A stretch of DNA of 64,000 bases. It comes from Methylobacterium sp. J-077 (GTDB lineage: Bacteria; Pseudomonadota; Alphaproteobacteria; Rhizobiales; Beijerinckiaceae). Location of the stretch: the NCBI RefSeq assembly GCF_022829365.1, contig NZ_JAKSYJ010000167.1, forward strand, positions 62,001 through 126,000, given 5' to 3'. Below the pieces are notes generated by a model that saw only the letters and a list, made by a program, of their open reading frames with translations, was not told the DNA's origin and did no database searches. Below are positions 1 through 8,665 of this stretch, one piece after another; position 1 is the first letter of the stretch, and the number at the start of each line of letters is the position of its first letter. Position numbers and translations under genes: made by a program.

Positions 1-136
1 CAACGTGGCCGACGCGGCCATCGTCGCCGGGGTGATCGGCCTGATTCTCGACAGCTTGAGCCCGACCGCGCGCGGGGCGAAGAAGGACACGGCCGGGACC
101 GGCCCGGTGCCGGGCGATTCGAGCCCGCGGCTGTGA
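1..136 (+). CDS. lspA: Lipoprotein signal peptidase (signal peptidase II), C-terminal end only
   Basis: This is the last 44 codons of a gene that starts outside the window. The visible residues begin NVADAAIVAGVIG, which matches the conserved C-terminal catalytic block of LspA (FNVADxxI), where the Asp is one of the two catalytic aspartates of this membrane peptidase. A hydrophobic segment follows, then a short charged tail. LspA cleaves the signal peptide of prolipoproteins in the inner membrane after lipidation. In many alphaproteobacteria lspA is followed by an exported protein and M16 peptidase genes, and the same order is seen here. The call rests on a short fragment, but the motif and the neighbourhood agree. 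Confidence 0.75.
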   Translation, partial: NVADAAIVAGVIGLILDSLSPTARGAKKDTAGTGPVPGDSSPRL

Positions 137-296
137 TCCGCGCAACACACAGGCCCTGCCCGCTCCAAGCCTCTGGTGCGATGCGGTCAAGGCGCCATAC
201 GATCGCCGGAAACCGGTCTCACGCCGGGACCTGTCGGATCAGGCCGCGTGGCGGCCATCCCCGCGCCGGATTCCCGGCCGGAACCCGTGAGGCAGC

Positions 297-959
297 ATGA
301 CCGGGCATCGCAGGCTTCGTCTCATCTTCTCCACCGCGGTCGCGCTGGCGCCGCTGCTGGCCGGCGGCGCACAGGCGCAGGAACGCGGCGAGTTCATGCG
401 CGACGCGCTCTCCGGCATGGGTCTGCTGGAGAAGCAGCAGGACCCGATCGACTATCACGAGCGCCCGCCGCTGGTGATGCCGCCCAAGCTCGACGGCAAG
501 GCCCTGCCCCAGCCCCGGGCCCGCTCCACCAGCACCGCCTGGCCGAAGGATCCCGAGATCGCCGAGCGCGAGCGCGCGGCCGCGGAACGGCGCGTCCCCA
601 AGGGCAACCAGGCCCAGGGGCGCTACGACGACAACAACGCTACCCTCTCGGTGGACGAGATCCGCGGCGGCCGCCGCGCCGGCGCCAGCGTGACCACTAC
701 GGCCGAGCGCAAGCCCGGCGACACCAACCGCGACGACAGCCTGCTCAGCCCGTTCGACCTGCTGAGGGGCAAGAGCGCCAATGCCGAGCCCTCCGATGTC
801 GAGCCGGTCCGGGACACGCTGACCGATCCGCCGACCGGCTACCGGCAAGCGCCGAAGAAGCTGGTCCAGCCGCCGACGCGGGATCCGATCAACAACGCCA
901 GCCGCGAGCGCGACGAGTCCGATCCCCGGGCCTATCAGCGCGAGCGGGCCCAGCAGTAA
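297..959 (+). CDS. Exported hypothetical protein downstream of lspA
   Basis: A 220-residue protein with a clear Sec-type signal peptide (positive MTGHRRLR, hydrophobic stretch, AQA-Q cleavage site near residue 28). The mature part is rich in charged residues, Pro and Arg, and looks largely disordered. A PLVMPPKLDG segment around residues 59-68 recalls the short PLVxPP motif of the DUF3035/BamF-like proteins that often sit between lspA and M16 genes in alphaproteobacteria. The cysteine of a lipobox is missing, so it is not an evident lipoprotein. It probably belongs to the same transcription unit as lspA and the M16 pair. I infer a periplasmic location; no enzymatic function can be assigned. 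Confidence 0.7.
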   Translation: MTGHRRLRLIFSTAVALAPLLAGGAQAQERGEFMRDALSGMGLLEKQQDPIDYHERPPLVMPPKLDGKALPQPRARSTSTAWPKDPEIAERERAAAERRVPKGNQAQGRYDDNNATLSVDEIRGGRRAGASVTTTAERKPGDTNRDDSLLSPFDLLRGKSANAEPSDVEPVRDTLTDPPTGYRQAPKKLVQPPTRDPINNASRERDESDPRAYQRERAQQ

Positions 960-1118
960 CCTCCAGTCTGTGGCGCCGTTGCAACGGCGGCCCGGTATGG
1001 CAACATGACATGTCTGTCCCGGTCCGGCTCCTGCCGCCCGGAGACGAAGACGGCCCGGTCCATGCGAGCGTCCCGGCAAGGGGCGCTTCCGGCACGGGGC
1101 CGGCAAAAGGAAAGCGGA

Positions 1119-2528
1119 ATGCACCTGTTCAGGAAGGCGACGCCCACCCTCTTCCCGCTGCGTCCGGGCTCGTCCTTCGGCGCCAGCGCCGGACGGGGCG
1201 AGGCTGCACCGTTCGGGCGGTCCGAGGCGGGCGGCCCGGAAGTCACGGCCTTCACCCTCGACAACGGCCTCGACGTGGTGGTCGTGCCCGACCACCGGGC
1301 CCCCGTGGCGACCCACATGATCTGGTATCGCAACGGCTCGGCCGATGATCCGTTGGGCCAGTCGGGCATCGCCCATTTCCTCGAGCACCTGATGTTCAAG
1401 GGCACCGAGACGCACCCGGTGGGCGCGTTCTCGAAGGCGGTCTCGGGCCTCGGCGGCCAGGAGAACGCCTTCACCAGCTACGACTACACCGCCTATTTCC
1501 AGCGGGTCGCCCGCGATCATCTCGGCACCATGATGGCGTTCGAGGCCGACCGCATGAGCGGCCTCGTCCTCGACGACGCCGTGGTCGCCCCCGAGCGCGA
1601 CGTGGTGCTGGAGGAGCGGCGCATGCGGGTCGAGACCGACCCCTCCGCCCAGCTCTCCGAGGCGATGGCCGCCTCGCTGTTCGTGCACCACCCCTACGGC
1701 ATCCCGATCATCGGCTGGATGCACGAGATCGAGGGCCTGAACCGCGAGCACGCGCTGGCCTATTACAAGCGCTTCTACACCCCCGAGAACGCGATCCTGG
1801 TGGTGGCCGGCGACGTGACCCCGGACGAGGTGCGCCGTCTCGCCGAGACCACCTACGGCCGCGTCGCCCCCCAGGGCGCCCGGCCCGAGCGCCTGCGGGC
1901 GCGGGAGCCCGAGCCGAAGGCCCTGCGCCGGGTCGCGGTCGCCGACCCGAAGGTCGAGCAGCCGACCCTGCAGCGGCTCTACCTGACCCCCTCCTGCATC
2001 ACCGCCCGGGACGGCGGCTGCCACGATCTCGAACTGCTCGCCGAGGTGCTGGGCGGCGGCTCGACCTCCTATCTCTACCGCAAGCTGGTCATGGAGACCG
2101 GCCTCGCGGTGAATGCCGGCGCCTGGTACATGGGCTCGGCGATCGACGAGACCCGGTTCTCCGTCTACGCGGTGCCGGCCGAGGGCGTTTCCCTGGAGGC
2201 GCTGGAGGAGGCCGTGGACAAGATCCTGCGCCGCGCCCCCGCGGAGGCCTTGGGCGCCGAGGCGATCGAGCGGGCCAAGACCCGGCTGGTTGCCGAGACC
2301 GTCTACTCCTCCGACAGCCAGTCCTCGCTGGCCCGGATCTACGGCTCGGCGCTCGCGATCGGCGAGACCATCGAGGAGGTCCGCCGCTGGCCGACCGATA
2401 TCGAGGCGGTCTCGCAGGAGCGCCTCAAGGCCGCCACCGAGCGCTGGCTGACCCCGGCCCGCTCGGTCACCGGCTACCTGACCAAGGCTCAGGACCCCGA
2501 CGCCCCGGTCGCGATGGCCGCGGAATAG
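1119..2528 (+). CDS. M16 family zinc metallopeptidase (active subunit)
   Basis: A 469-residue pitrilysin/processing-peptidase family protein. The inverted zinc motif HFLEH is at residues 86-90, and the downstream VVLEERRMR segment supplies the third zinc ligand typical of M16 enzymes. I chose ATG 1119 because an AAAGGAAAG ribosome site lies just upstream; an in-frame start 114 bases earlier would add a low-complexity Arg-rich tail. The N-terminus up to residue 40 is weakly hydrophobic and could direct export. The gene immediately precedes a second M16 gene lacking the zinc motif, so the two probably form a heterodimeric peptidase, as in other bacterial M16 pairs. The substrate is unknown. Confidence 0.88.
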   Translation: MHLFRKATPTLFPLRPGSSFGASAGRGEAAPFGRSEAGGPEVTAFTLDNGLDVVVVPDHRAPVATHMIWYRNGSADDPLGQSGIAHFLEHLMFKGTETHPVGAFSKAVSGLGGQENAFTSYDYTAYFQRVARDHLGTMMAFEADRMSGLVLDDAVVAPERDVVLEERRMRVETDPSAQLSEAMAASLFVHHPYGIPIIGWMHEIEGLNREHALAYYKRFYTPENAILVVAGDVTPDEVRRLAETTYGRVAPQGARPERLRAREPEPKALRRVAVADPKVEQPTLQRLYLTPSCITARDGGCHDLELLAEVLGGGSTSYLYRKLVMETGLAVNAGAWYMGSAIDETRFSVYAVPAEGVSLEALEEAVDKILRRAPAEALGAEAIERAKTRLVAETVYSSDSQSSLARIYGSALAIGETIEEVRRWPTDIEAVSQERLKAATERWLTPARSVTGYLTKAQDPDAPVAMAAE

Positions 2529-2637
2529 TTCTTTCGGGCGCATCCCGGCGGGCGGTTTCTGGCCCCGCCGGGACCTGCATCAGGCCGTGAGCCTCGACCG
2601 GCTCCGCCGCCCGTGACACGATGAAAAAGAGGTTCCC

Positions 2638-3930
2638 ATGAGCGTCGCCGAGACCCTGGTCGACACCGCAGCCGCCGCCAGCTCGCCCACCACGGCCCTG
2701 CCGGTCACCACCGCCGCCGGCATCGAGGCGTGGCACGTCGAATCCCCCGTGGTGCCGATGATCGCCCTGGCCTTCACCTTCGAGGGCGGCGCCGCCCAGG
2801 ACCCGGCCGGCAAGGCCGGCTGCGCCCAGATGCTGGCCCGGCTGCTCGACGAGGGGGCGGGCGACCTGACCTCCGACGCCTTCCAGGAGCGGCTGGCCGC
2901 CCGGGCGATCGAACTGTCCTTCCATGCCGGCCCCGACGCGATCGGCGGCTCGCTCAAGATGCTGGTCAAGCATGCCGACGAGGGCATCGCGCTCCTCGCC
3001 CTGGCGCTCGCCAAGCCCCGCCTCGATCCGGACGCGATCGAGCGCGTCCGCGGCCAGGTCATCGCCGGCCTGCGCTACCAGCAGAACGATCCGGGCGTGC
3101 TGGCCTCGCGCCGGTTCTTCAAGGAGGCGTTCGCCGGCCACGCCTATGCCCGGCCCTCCTCGGGCACGGTCGAGAGCGTGACCACGATCACCCGGGACGA
3201 CCTGCTGGCGATGCATGCCCGCATCATCGGGCGCGGCCGGGTGAAGGTGGCGGCGGTGGGCGCCATCGGGGCCGAGCAGCTCGCCGAGGGCCTCAACCGC
3301 GCCTTCGGGGCGCTGCCGGATGCGGGTGAACTGAAGGCGGTGCCGCGCACCGAGGTGCAGGAACTCGGCAAGCGCATCGTCGTGGACCTCGACGTGCCGC
3401 AATCGGTGATCCGCTTCGGCATGGCCGGCGTGGCCTGGCGCGACCCGGACTTCATCCCGGCCTACGTGCTCAACCACATCCTGGGCGGCGGCGCCTTCAC
3501 GTCGCGCCTGTTCCAGGAGGTGCGCGAGAAGCGCGGGCTGGCCTATTCGGTCGGCACCTCGCTGGTGAGCCACCGCTCGGCCGCGATGACCTGGGGCTAC
3601 ACCGCCACCAAGAACGAGCGCGTCGGCGAGGCTCTGTCGGTGATCGGCGACGAGATCGGCCGGCTGATCACGGACGGGCCCGACGACGACGAGCTGCAGA
3701 AGGCCAAGGACTACCTCACCGGCTCCTACGCGCTCGGCTTCGACACCTCGACCAAGATCGCCCACCAGCTGGTGCAGATCGCCTTCGAGGAGCTGGGCAT
3801 GGACTACATCGCCCGCCGCAACGCCCTGGTCTCGGCCGTGACCCAGGCCGACATCCGCCGCGCCGCCGCCCGGACCTTTGCGGACGGGAAGATGCTGGTG
3901 GTCGCCGCGGGGCGGCCGGTCGGGCTCTGA
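2638..3930 (+). CDS. M16 family protein, catalytically inactive partner
   Basis: A 430-residue M16-fold protein. Where the active subunit has HxxEH this one reads CAQMLARLLDEG, so the zinc ligands are absent. It keeps the C-terminal REKRGLAYSVGTSL block, which contains the Arg/Tyr residues used by M16 dimers to hold substrate. The ATG follows an AGAGG ribosome site, 109 bases after the active subunit. Known M16 heterodimers pair one zinc-bearing chain with one chain lacking zinc, so I infer this is the substrate-binding half of a complex with the preceding gene. The stop lies 4 bases from the convergent stop of the next gene. Confidence 0.85.
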   Translation: MSVAETLVDTAAAASSPTTALPVTTAAGIEAWHVESPVVPMIALAFTFEGGAAQDPAGKAGCAQMLARLLDEGAGDLTSDAFQERLAARAIELSFHAGPDAIGGSLKMLVKHADEGIALLALALAKPRLDPDAIERVRGQVIAGLRYQQNDPGVLASRRFFKEAFAGHAYARPSSGTVESVTTITRDDLLAMHARIIGRGRVKVAAVGAIGAEQLAEGLNRAFGALPDAGELKAVPRTEVQELGKRIVVDLDVPQSVIRFGMAGVAWRDPDFIPAYVLNHILGGGAFTSRLFQEVREKRGLAYSVGTSLVSHRSAAMTWGYTATKNERVGEALSVIGDEIGRLITDGPDDDELQKAKDYLTGSYALGFDTSTKIAHQLVQIAFEELGMDYIARRNALVSAVTQADIRRAAARTFADGKMLVVAAGRPVGL

Positions 3931-3934
3931 GGGG

Positions 3935-4255
3935 TCAGGCCGCCGCGGGGGAGAGCGGCGCGATCCGCTCGATCTCCGGCCCGATGCTGAGGCTCAGCGT
4001 CTCCACCTCGTATTGGCGCTGGAGGTTGAGCCAGAACTCCGCGCTCGTGCCGAAATAGCGGCCGAGACGCAGGGCCGTGTCGGTCGAGACCCCGATCTGC
4101 TCGGCGGCGATCCGCTCGATCCGGGTCCGCGGGACGCGGCAGGCCCGCGCCACCGTACCGGCCGACAGGCCGAGGGGAATCAGGAAATCCTCGCGCAGCA
4201 CCTCGCCGGGATGCAGCGGCGGCAGGACGGTGTCGGTCTCGTACGCGACGGCCAT
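3935..4255 (-). CDS. HigA-family antitoxin-like XRE regulator, without a HigB partner
   Basis: A 106-residue protein beginning with an acidic arm and the [11 protein letters not shown] block characteristic of the HigA/VapI family, followed by a helix-turn-helix ([24 protein letters not shown]) and the family FWLNLQxQYEVE block near residue 80. HigA proteins bind DNA and neutralise the ribosome-dependent mRNase HigB. Here the upstream space on the same strand (4256-4368) is only about 113 bases, too short for a roughly 90-residue HigB, and no toxin lies downstream. It is therefore an orphan antitoxin homologue that may act purely as a regulator. The start is the only good ATG before the conserved block. 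Confidence 0.8.
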   Translation of the reverse strand: MAVAYETDTVLPPLHPGEVLREDFLIPLGLSAGTVARACRVPRTRIERIAAEQIGVSTDTALRLGRYFGTSAEFWLNLQRQYEVETLSLSIGPEIERIAPLSPAAA

Positions 4256-4368
4256 CGGGTATCTCCCATCGGAGGGGGGCGAACGCCGCTGTGTGCTGCG
4301 GGTCAGCCCTGCACTCGCAATGCCGACAGCGATTCTTAACTGAGGCGCATCGGAGCAGGGTCCAAAAA

Positions 4369-5319
4369 ATGCAGCTCACCGGCATCCATCACCTCACCGC
4401 GGTGACCGCCCGCGCCGCGGAGAACGTGGCGTTCTACACCGGCACGCTCGGCCTGCGGCTCGTGAAGAAGACCGTGAATCAGGACGACGTCTCGGCCTAT
4501 CACCTGTTCTACGCGGACGGGCTGGCGAGCCCCGGCAGCGACATCACCTTCTTCGACTGGCCGGCGCCCCCGGAGCGGCGCGGATCGAACAGCATCACCC
4601 GCACCCACCTGCGCGTGCCGGGCGAAGGCGCGGTGATCTGGTGGCACGCGCGCCTGCGCGAGGCCGGAACCGTGGTGGCCGAGCCCGCCCTGCGCGACGG
4701 CCGCCTCACCTTGGATTTCGAGGATCCCGAGGGCCAGCGCCTCGCCCTGGTCGATGACGGCGGCACCGGCCCGGAGCATCCCTGGGACGCCTCCCCGGTT
4801 CCGGCGGCCTACCAGGTCCGGGGCTTAGGCCCGATCCGGCTGTCCGTGCCGGATCCGTCCCGGACGGCCGCCGTGCTGACCGATCTGCTCGGCATGCGCC
4901 GGGCACGGACCTTCGAGACCGGCGACGGCCCGGTCGCGGTCTACGCCATGGGACCCGGCGGCCCGGCCGCCGAGATCCAGCTCCTGGCCGACGCCGCGCC
5001 GCCGGCGCAGCAAGGCGCCGGCGCGGTCCACCACGTCGCCTTCCGCATCCCCGACGCGGATTACGAATCCTGGGCCGATCGGCTGAAGGCCGCCCGGGTA
5101 CCCAGCAGCGGGCCGGTGGATCGCTACTACTTCCGCAGCCTGTATTTCCGCGAGCCCAACGGCATCCTGTTCGAGATCGCCACCGACGGGCCCGGCTTCA
5201 CCGCCGACGAGCCCCTGGAGAGCCTGGGCGCGCGCCTCGCCCTGCCGCCGTTCCTGGAGCCGCGCCGGGCCGCGATCGAGGCCGGGCTGAAGCCGCTCCG
5301 GCCGGTCACCGCCGGTTAG
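4369..5319 (+). CDS. VOC-fold ring-cleaving dioxygenase / glyoxalase family protein
   Basis: A 316-residue protein with two vicinal-oxygen-chelate modules. The first starts [10 protein letters not shown] near residue 5, the second contains VHHVAF near residue 222, and the C-terminal [13 protein letters not shown] block carries the usual glutamate metal ligand. Length and repeat layout fit the group annotated as ring-cleaving dioxygenases (MhqO/YkcA-like), which act on hydroquinone-type aromatics in Bacillus. The substrate in this organism is not evident. I chose ATG 4369 because the conserved block begins five residues later; a longer in-frame start would add 26 unrelated residues. It appears to be a single-gene unit. 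Confidence 0.82.
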   Translation: MQLTGIHHLTAVTARAAENVAFYTGTLGLRLVKKTVNQDDVSAYHLFYADGLASPGSDITFFDWPAPPERRGSNSITRTHLRVPGEGAVIWWHARLREAGTVVAEPALRDGRLTLDFEDPEGQRLALVDDGGTGPEHPWDASPVPAAYQVRGLGPIRLSVPDPSRTAAVLTDLLGMRRARTFETGDGPVAVYAMGPGGPAAEIQLLADAAPPAQQGAGAVHHVAFRIPDADYESWADRLKAARVPSSGPVDRYYFRSLYFREPNGILFEIATDGPGFTADEPLESLGARLALPPFLEPRRAAIEAGLKPLRPVTAG

Positions 5320-5460
5320 AATATTCGAACGATTCCAGGCGATTCACTTCTTCGGCAGGTGTGATCCTGGCGCGCCTTGACGGGCGTGCTGCAACTGCGA
5401 AAGAAGCACCCGACAAGAAGAACCCATAGGGGTTCGACATCCGGATCCCGATGCGCTTCC

Positions 5461-5481
5461 GCGCGGGGTCCAACCCCGCGC
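5461..5481. repeat. Perfect 9-bp inverted repeat upstream of fpr
   Basis: GCGCGGGGT and ACCCCGCGC are separated by three bases, giving a stable GC-only hairpin. It lies 141 bases after the glyoxalase-like gene and 93 bases before the fpr start. There is no T tract, so it is not a classic terminator for either strand. It could be an attenuation, transcript-stability or protein-binding element. Confidence 0.45.
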
Positions 5482-5574
5482 CCGCGGGGCGGCGGCGATC
5501 CGCCGAACCTCATGGACCCCGACTCATCGGGGGCATGGGCCGAGCGTCAGAGGAATTCGAGGACTGATCCGTCG

Positions 5575-6348
5575 ATGAGCAAGTTCTACGAGGAGCGCGT
5601 TCTGTCGGTGCATCACTGGACCGACAACCTGTTCTCGTTCCGCACCACGCGGGATCCGGCGTTCCGGTTCCGCAACGGCGAGTTCACCATGATCGGCCTC
5701 GAGGTCGAGGGGCGGCCGCTGCTGCGTGCCTATTCGGTGGTCTCGGCCAATTACGAGGAGGAACTGGAGTTCTTCTCGATCAAGGTCCAGGACGGGCCGC
5801 TGACCTCCAAGCTCCAGCATCTCAAGGTCGGCGACCCGATCATCGTCGGCAAGAAGCCCACCGGCACCCTGGTGCTCGACAACCTGCTGCCGGGCCGCAA
5901 CCTCTACCTGCTCGGCACCGGCACGGGGCTCGCCCCGTTCCTGTCGATCATCAAGGACCCGGAGACCTACGACCGGTTCGAGAAGGTCGTGCTGGTCCAT
6001 GGCTGCCGCCAGGTGCAGGAGCTGGCCTATGGCGAGACCATCACCGAGTCCCTGCCCAAGCACGAGTTCCTGGGCGAGATGATCTCGAACCAGCTGATCT
6101 ACTACCCGACCGTGACCCGCGAGCCGTTCCGCAACCGCGGCCGGATCACCGACCTGATGGTCTCGGGCAAGCTGTTCTCCGATATCGGCCTGCCGGCGAT
6201 GTCGGTCGAGGCCGATCGCTTCATGCTCTGCGGCAGCCCCGACATGATCCGCGACACCCGCGAGCTGCTCAGCACTGGCGGCTACGAGGAAGGCAACCAC
6301 GGCGAAGGCGGTCACTACGTGATCGAGAAGGCCTTCGTCGAGAAGTAA
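5575..6348 (+). CDS. fpr: Ferredoxin-NADP+ reductase
   Basis: A 257-residue flavoprotein matching the bacterial Fpr family in length and motifs. The FAD-binding RAYSVVSANYEEELEF block is near residue 60, the NADP-binding GTGTGLAPFLSI near residue 110, CGSPDM near residue 222, and the chain ends in the family-typical aromatic tail VIEKAFVEK. It transfers electrons between NADPH and ferredoxin or flavodoxin, in biosynthesis and oxidative-stress defence. ATG 5575 was chosen because the conserved N-terminus (MSKFYEERVLSVHHWT) begins there and a GAGG site precedes it. It is a monocistronic gene with a 255-base leader region carrying a perfect hairpin at 5461-5481. Confidence 0.93.
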   Translation: MSKFYEERVLSVHHWTDNLFSFRTTRDPAFRFRNGEFTMIGLEVEGRPLLRAYSVVSANYEEELEFFSIKVQDGPLTSKLQHLKVGDPIIVGKKPTGTLVLDNLLPGRNLYLLGTGTGLAPFLSIIKDPETYDRFEKVVLVHGCRQVQELAYGETITESLPKHEFLGEMISNQLIYYPTVTREPFRNRGRITDLMVSGKLFSDIGLPAMSVEADRFMLCGSPDMIRDTRELLSTGGYEEGNHGEGGHYVIEKAFVEK

Positions 6349-6499
6349 GCGTCCCTGCCCCGGGGACGACGTCTTCAGAAGCGAGCGGTCCCCGTCTGGA
6401 AAGCCGTGACCCGGTCGTCTTCATGGCGATCGTCGCGGCTTTCGCGTCTTCCGAGGTCGGTGGTGCGACGCCAGCGTTTCGGATTCCGGCTCGATGCGG

Positions 6500-7819
6500 T
6501 CAGGCGTGCAGCGCTGCCACGTCGGCCTCGTCCAGCACGGCCTGACCCATCGCCAGGCCGACCAGCGTGACCAACGCCGCCACGGCTACGTAGCAGGCGA
6601 TGCTGAAGCCGCTCGGATCGCGCGACAGCAGCCACGTGAACACCAGGGGCGCGACCGCACCACCGATGATCCCCGCGATCGTGTAGGCCAACGAACTGCC
6701 GGTATAGCGCAGCCGGGCGTGGAATTGCTCGGCGATGAACGCCGCCTGGGGCCCGTACATCAGCGAGTGGAAGAAGAGCCCTGCGGTCACGCCGATGATC
6801 AGCAACGGGAGGCTGGCGGCCGCGGTCATGGCGAAAAATACGAAAATCCAGACTGCGCCGCCGACCGCGCCGACACTGTAGACGAGCTTCCGGCCCCAGC
6901 GATCCGAGAGGTGACCCGCGAACGGGATGGTCACGAGCTGGATCGCCGACGCGATCATGACGGCGGTGATCGCCTCTCCGCGGGGCATCTTGAGCTGCGC
7001 CGTCGCGTAGGTCAGTACGAAGACCGCAAACATGCCGTACAGGACGTCCGGTCCGACGCGGCACAGGATCGCCGCAACGAGCGGACGGCGCTGGGTCGTG
7101 AGCACGTCGGTGACGGGAGCCGCCGGCCTCTCGCCCCGCTCCTCGATCGCCTTGAAGACCGGAGTCTCCTCGAGACGGTGCCGGATCCAGAGTCCGAAGC
7201 CGACCAGGATCGCCGACAGGAAGAAGGCAAGGCGCCAGCCCCAATCCAGGAATTGCGCGTTGGTGAGGCAGCCGGCCAGGAGGGCTAGGACGCCGTTGGC
7301 CAAGAGCGTTCCGAGCGGGGGCCCGACCTGGGCCGCCGACGCCCAGAAGCCCCGCTCTTCGGGCTTGCTGAACTCGCTGGTCAGGAGAACCGCCCCGCCC
7401 CATTCGCCGCCGACACCGACGCCCTGTGCGAAACGCAGCAGCACCAGCATGAGCGGGCCGAAATAACCCGCCTGTGCGTAGGACGGCAGAAAGCCGATGA
7501 GGAACGTGGCCACACCGATCAGCAACAACGTCCAGATCAGGACCTTCTTGCGGCCGATCAAGTCGCCGAGCCGCCCGAAGACCACGCCGCCGAGGGGGCG
7601 GGAAACGTAACCCACCGCGTAGGTTCCGAACGCCTTCAGCGTGCCGGTCAAGGTATCGTCGCCGGGGAAGAACAGCTGGCCAAAGACCAGGGCGGCCGCC
7701 ACACCGTAAACGGCGAAATCATACCATTCCAACGAGGTGCCGGCGAGGCTGGCGATGAAGGCGCGCTTCAGGCCCTGTTTCCGAGTCGTCCCATCCTCAG
7801 GATGAACACTCACGTCCAC
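6500..7819 (-). CDS. MFS transporter, metabolite:H+ symporter family
   Basis: A 439-residue, 12-helix major facilitator. The N-terminal AGTSLEWYDFAVYG block and the loop GRLGDLIGRKKVL between helices 2 and 3 are the signature of the ShiA/ProP/KgtP-type metabolite:proton symporters. The second half has the matching GHLSDRWGRKLVY loop. It uses a GTG start at 7819 with an AAGGAAG ribosome site. The gene is divergent from a DUF2848 (fumarylacetoacetase-like) gene, sharing a 123-base promoter region, so the carrier probably imports the organic acid that the neighbour processes. The exact substrate cannot be read from the sequence. Confidence 0.88.
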   Translation of the reverse strand: MDVSVHPEDGTTRKQGLKRAFIASLAGTSLEWYDFAVYGVAAALVFGQLFFPGDDTLTGTLKAFGTYAVGYVSRPLGGVVFGRLGDLIGRKKVLIWTLLLIGVATFLIGFLPSYAQAGYFGPLMLVLLRFAQGVGVGGEWGGAVLLTSEFSKPEERGFWASAAQVGPPLGTLLANGVLALLAGCLTNAQFLDWGWRLAFFLSAILVGFGLWIRHRLEETPVFKAIEERGERPAAPVTDVLTTQRRPLVAAILCRVGPDVLYGMFAVFVLTYATAQLKMPRGEAITAVMIASAIQLVTIPFAGHLSDRWGRKLVYSVGAVGGAVWIFVFFAMTAAASLPLLIIGVTAGLFFHSLMYGPQAAFIAEQFHARLRYTGSSLAYTIAGIIGGAVAPLVFTWLLSRDPSGFSIACYVAVAALVTLVGLAMGQAVLDEADVAALHA

Positions 7820-7831
7820 GCGCGCACTTCC

Positions 7832-7859
7832 TTGCCGTTATGCCGACGCATTGTATACC
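7832..7859 (+). promoter_or_regulatory. Candidate promoter with GTATAC palindrome in the MFS/DUF2848 divergent region
   Basis: TTGCCG (7832-7837) and TATACC (7854-7859) are separated by 16 bases and would drive the DUF2848 gene at 7943. The -10 lies inside ATTGTATACCT, which resembles the TTGTATACAA-type operators of FadR-subfamily GntR regulators. No GntR gene is present in the window, so a regulator elsewhere is inferred. Confidence 0.35.
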
Positions 7860-7942
7860 TGAGCTCTTGAGGGTCGAGACGATCGAGCAGGCAGAGCCGC
7901 CTCGTTTTCAGTCATCCCGCCGAAAAACTGGAATCCGCTCGC

Positions 7943-8629
7943 ATGCAGTCTGTAGAACTCGATGTCGTCGGGGTCGGCGCGCGGCGCGTGAAGATCGACT
8001 GGATCCTCAACGGCGGATATGCGGGGCGCGACCAGAGCGAGGTGCAACACCACATCGATGAGCTGGCTGCGCTCGGCGTGCCGGCCCCAAAGACCACGCC
8101 GACTCTCTATCCGCTCTCCCAGCACCTCGTCAGCCAGGGCACCCTGTTGCAGGCGCCGCACGCACGCAGTTCCGGCGAGGCGGAATGGGCCATGATTGTC
8201 GGCGACAATCCGGACGACATCCTGATCGCGGCGGCCTGCGACCACACCGACCGGGCTCTCGAGGTCCACGGCGTCGCGTGGTCGAAGCAATCCTTCCCCG
8301 ATATGATCGGCGATGTTGCCTGGCGCTATGCCGACATCGAGGCGTCCCTGGACGGCTTCACGCTCCAGGGCTGGGTCAGCCATGGCGGTACGGAGCTGTT
8401 GATCCAGGATGGAACGCCGGCGCAATTGCTGTCGCCGCGCTACTGGATCGATCGCCTTCGCGCCGCCGGCTTGCTGCGGGCCGGCACCCTGCTTCTCAGT
8501 GGTACGATCCCTATGACGCCGGGGATCGATCAGTTCGCCGAGGGGTGGCGCGTCGCGCTCGCTGACGGCGCAGGCAATGTCAGCCGTGTCGCCTATCGCG
8601 TCGATGTCCTGCCCCGGGCCTGGGAGTAG
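7943..8629 (+). CDS. DUF2848 family protein (fumarylacetoacetase-like fold)
   Basis: A 228-residue cytosolic protein that I recognise as DUF2848, a family related to the C-terminal domain of fumarylacetoacetate hydrolases. Supporting blocks are IVGDNPDDILIAAACDHTDRALE (acidic ligands near residues 87-102), WSKQSFPDM and GTIPMTPGIDQF. The family is usually found beside organic-acid transporters, and here it is divergent from an MHS-type symporter. I infer a hydrolase or decarboxylase acting on an imported carboxylic acid; the substrate is not known. ATG 7943 begins the conserved region. Confidence 0.72.
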   Translation: MQSVELDVVGVGARRVKIDWILNGGYAGRDQSEVQHHIDELAALGVPAPKTTPTLYPLSQHLVSQGTLLQAPHARSSGEAEWAMIVGDNPDDILIAAACDHTDRALEVHGVAWSKQSFPDMIGDVAWRYADIEASLDGFTLQGWVSHGGTELLIQDGTPAQLLSPRYWIDRLRAAGLLRAGTLLLSGTIPMTPGIDQFAEGWRVALADGAGNVSRVAYRVDVLPRAWE

Positions 8630-8665
8630 GGCCGGGCCGCACCGCATAGCGGCCGGGGCGGAAGG

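Noticed and set aside
219..2543. 774-codon minus-strand frame over the M16 region
   Set aside because: Shadow of the M16 peptidase gene, whose HFLEH motif is on the plus strand.
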